A stretch of DNA of 8,213 bases. It comes from Spirochaetales bacterium UBA1265. Lineage in GTDB: Bacteria > Spirochaetota > Spirochaetia > Sphaerochaetales > Sphaerochaetaceae. The position numbers and the translations under genes are program-made. The notes below the pieces were generated by a model, which saw nothing but the letters and a program-made list of their open reading frames with translations, was not told the origin of the DNA and did not search any database. Location of the stretch: assembly GCA_002308475.1 (NCBI GenBank), contig DBVL01000080.1, forward strand, positions 9,510 through 17,722, in the 5' to 3' direction. Positions within the stretch are counted from its first letter, which is position 1. Each line of letters opens with the position of its first letter. Of this stretch, positions 7,201 through 8,213 are shown piece after piece.

Positions 7201-7355
7201 TACAAAAAATGCATAAATATTCAAAAAAAATAAAAATTTTTCCTAGGATTTGTTCGGAACTGATATCTAAATCAAGCCTGTCTGATTGATTATAGATTGC
7301 ACTTGTGCAAACAGAAAAAAACAAAGCTAGTAGGTTTTAAAGCGTCTTTAGAAGT
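7201..7355. other. Divergent intergenic region between the transporter promoter and comF
   Basis: AT-rich DNA with long A and T tracts at about 7204-7240, a CCTAGG palindrome at 7242-7247 and a 6-2-6 palindrome TTGCAC TT GTGCAA at 7297-7310. The comF promoter should be here, but I see no pair of hexamers good enough to name. The TTG-initiated - strand ORF through this stretch has no ribosome-binding site and no recognisable protein features. Confidence 0.5.
7297..7310. promoter_or_regulatory. Perfect 14-bp palindrome, possible operator upstream of comF
   Basis: TTGCACTTGTGCAA is two perfect 6-base half-sites with a 2-base centre, ending 45 bp before the comF start. The size and symmetry fit a dimeric repressor site. 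No regulator gene is in the window and I cannot name the family. Confidence 0.3.
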
Positions 7356-8030
7356 ATGATAGGTAAATGTCTGATCTGTGGTTCCTATTCTCTGCCTGGT
7401 AGGGTTGTTTGTTCTTCCTGCTTCAAAATGCTCAATTTCAACTGTTTTGATTCTTATATGGTGCGTTGTAAGACCTGCCTTTATCCACTTTTGGACCATG
7501 TTTACAGCTGTCCCAGATGCAAAGTTCTTCAAGGAGTCAGAATTCTTAGTCTCTTTGATTACAGGAACATAAAACTGAGACACCTCCTTGAATGTTATAA
7601 ATTCAGAGGCATGAAAAAGTATTCCCTGTTGTTTGCTTTTATCATTTCCATTTTTCTGGAGAAAAACAATCTGGTGGACTGTACAATAGTTCCTGTTCCT
7701 TGCTCCTCATCTGCTCTCAAGAGGCGTGGCTGGGACCATATGAGAGAGGTTGCAAAGGTTCTTGAGAAAAGATATGGCTATTCTGTCTCTTATCTACTTA
7801 CGAACAGGGATGTATCAACAGAGGAACAGAAAAAGCTTGGATTGAAAAGCAGGATAAAGGCCTCCAAACACAGGTTTGCGGTAGCTGAGGATGTTTCATC
7901 AACTGTTGGTAGAGTAGTTATTATAGATGATATATGTACAACTGGTATGACCCTGAAATCCTGTTCTTCAGCTCTGAAAGATGCCGGGTGTAAAAGTGTT
8001 ATGGCACTGACAGTGTTTGCAGAGATGTGA
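7356..8030 (+). CDS. comF: ComF family phosphoribosyltransferase-like protein
   Basis: A 224-residue protein of the ComF/GntX family, cytoplasmic, linked in other bacteria to handling of imported DNA in natural transformation, though many members have no known role. The N-terminus has two zinc-ribbon cysteine clusters: C5-x2-C8 with C19-x2-C22, and C38-x2-C41 with C52-x2-C55. The family motif YKFRGMKKY is at 81-89 and VPVPCSSSALKRRGWDHM at 112-129. The PRPP-binding loop VVIIDDICTTGMT at 187-199 has the acidic pair Asp191-Asp192 typical of type I phosphoribosyltransferases. Length and domain order are normal and nothing is missing. The ATG at 7356 sits just before the first zinc cluster; the ribosome-binding site is weak (AGAAG directly upstream). 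No other competence gene is in the window. A promoter for the next gene begins 6 nt past its stop. Confidence 0.92.
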   Translation: MIGKCLICGSYSLPGRVVCSSCFKMLNFNCFDSYMVRCKTCLYPLLDHVYSCPRCKVLQGVRILSLFDYRNIKLRHLLECYKFRGMKKYSLLFAFIISIFLEKNNLVDCTIVPVPCSSSALKRRGWDHMREVAKVLEKRYGYSVSYLLTNRDVSTEEQKKLGLKSRIKASKHRFAVAEDVSSTVGRVVIIDDICTTGMTLKSCSSALKDAGCKSVMALTVFAEM

Positions 8031-8035
8031 GAATG

Positions 8036-8065
8036 TTGACACTATGTGGATAAAAAGTATATATT
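8036..8065 (+). promoter_or_regulatory. Strong sigma-70-type promoter upstream of rimP
   Basis: The perfect -35 TTGACA at 8036-8041 is followed by an AT-rich -10: TATATA at 8058-8063 (16-bp spacer) or TATATT at 8060-8065 (18-bp spacer). Transcription would start near 8070, just before the terminator at 8093-8121 and the rimP start at 8133. Confidence 0.6.
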
Positions 8066-8092
8066 TAGCACAGATAAATTAAACTTAGTTTT

Positions 8093-8121
8093 AAGGAATC
8101 GGGAATCCCGGTTCCTTTTTT
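8093..8121 (+). terminator. Intrinsic terminator / possible attenuator before rimP
   Basis: GGAATCGGG (8095-8103) pairs with CCCGGTTCC (8107-8115) around an AAT loop: 9 bp with one G-U, extended by two A-U pairs and followed by six T's (8116-8121). This is a textbook Rho-independent terminator for comF. It also lies between the strong promoter at 8036 and rimP, so it may act as an attenuator in the rimP leader. Confidence 0.88.
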
Positions 8122-8132
8122 GATGGCCGGAA

Positions 8133-8213
8133 ATGATTAAAGATGAGATTTTGAACAGTGAGCTTTATAAAGATCTCTGCCCTGTGGCTGACAGCCTTGG
8201 TTTCTGCCTTGTA
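8133..8213 (+). CDS. rimP: Probable ribosome maturation factor RimP, first 27 codons (3' end outside window)
   Basis: Only the N-terminus is visible: MIKDEILNSELYKD followed by LCPVADSLGFCLV. It matches the opening helix of RimP, where a segment of the type xxxEPxxxxLGxELV leads into the first beta-strand. RimP assists maturation of the 30S ribosomal subunit and usually heads a rimP-nusA-infB operon. An in-frame TGA at 8121-8123 limits how far upstream the start can be, so ATG 8133 is the first possible start; TTG at 8151 is an alternative. There is no good Shine-Dalgarno (only CCGGAA), and the terminator hairpin ends 11 nt upstream. A five-codon frame from ATG 8123 overlaps the start and stops at 8140. 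With 27 residues visible the identification is likely but not certain. Confidence 0.65.
   Translation, partial: MIKDEILNSELYKDLCPVADSLGFCLV

Noticed and set aside
7142..7324. 60-codon - strand ORF in the divergent intergenic region
   Set aside because: It starts at TTG with no ribosome-binding site, runs through A/T tracts and the likely promoter, and has no recognisable protein features.
1..8213. Mobile elements, CRISPR arrays, tRNA or rRNA genes
   Set aside because: No spaced direct repeats, transposase-like frames, terminal repeats or tRNA-like cloverleaf sequences were seen. Apart from the permease the window reads as stable core chromosome.

Overview
The window looks like a chromosomal segment of a spirochaete, probably from the Treponema/Sphaerochaeta side of the phylum. 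Three things suggest this. A TamB-like gene sits directly before a five-POTRA BamA of about 840 residues, close to the size of Treponema BamA. mutS lies in the same transcription unit, as I recall it does near bamA in treponemes. The solute-binding protein has a Sec signal ending in a VFA-GG cleavage region with no lipobox cysteine. Base composition is moderate and AT-leaning. All genes use the standard code, with TGA and TAA stops. The assignment comes from remembered family and synteny features, not from a search.

Layout. (1) Positions 1-5578, + strand: the 3' end of a TamB-like gene, then bamA (471-3002), then mutS (3002-5578). The genes are tightly packed: bamA and mutS share one base. 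The first two belong to outer-membrane biogenesis and the third to mismatch repair. (2) Positions 5572-7012, - strand, tail-to-tail with mutS: a polar amino-acid ABC importer cassette with a solute-binding protein (6206-7012) followed by a permease (5572-6204). The permease is interrupted by an in-frame TGA at codon 102, and no ATPase gene follows. (3) Positions 7013-7355: a divergent intergenic region. On the - strand it carries a plausible promoter, a 21-codon leader ORF with a perfect Shine-Dalgarno sequence, and an 8-nt stretch inside that ORF complementary to the Shine-Dalgarno of the binding-protein gene. (4) Positions 7356-8030, + strand: a ComF-family phosphoribosyltransferase with two N-terminal zinc-finger cysteine clusters. 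(5) Positions 8036-8213: a strong promoter, then an intrinsic terminator, then the first 27 codons of a probable rimP only 11 nt after the terminator.

The two most interesting signals are small. The first is the candidate leader peptide upstream of the transporter. Its Cys-Leu-His-His codons form the anti-Shine-Dalgarno, which is what a translational attenuator sensing histidine (or cysteine) would look like. The second is the stop codon in the permease. It lies in a perfect 8-2-8 inverted repeat, and the two bases that destroy the conserved Arg-Gly pair are exactly those that perfect the repeat. This is the signature expected of a quasipalindrome template-switch mutation. The promoter-terminator-rimP arrangement also suggests leader attenuation of the rimP (probably rimP-nusA-infB) operon.
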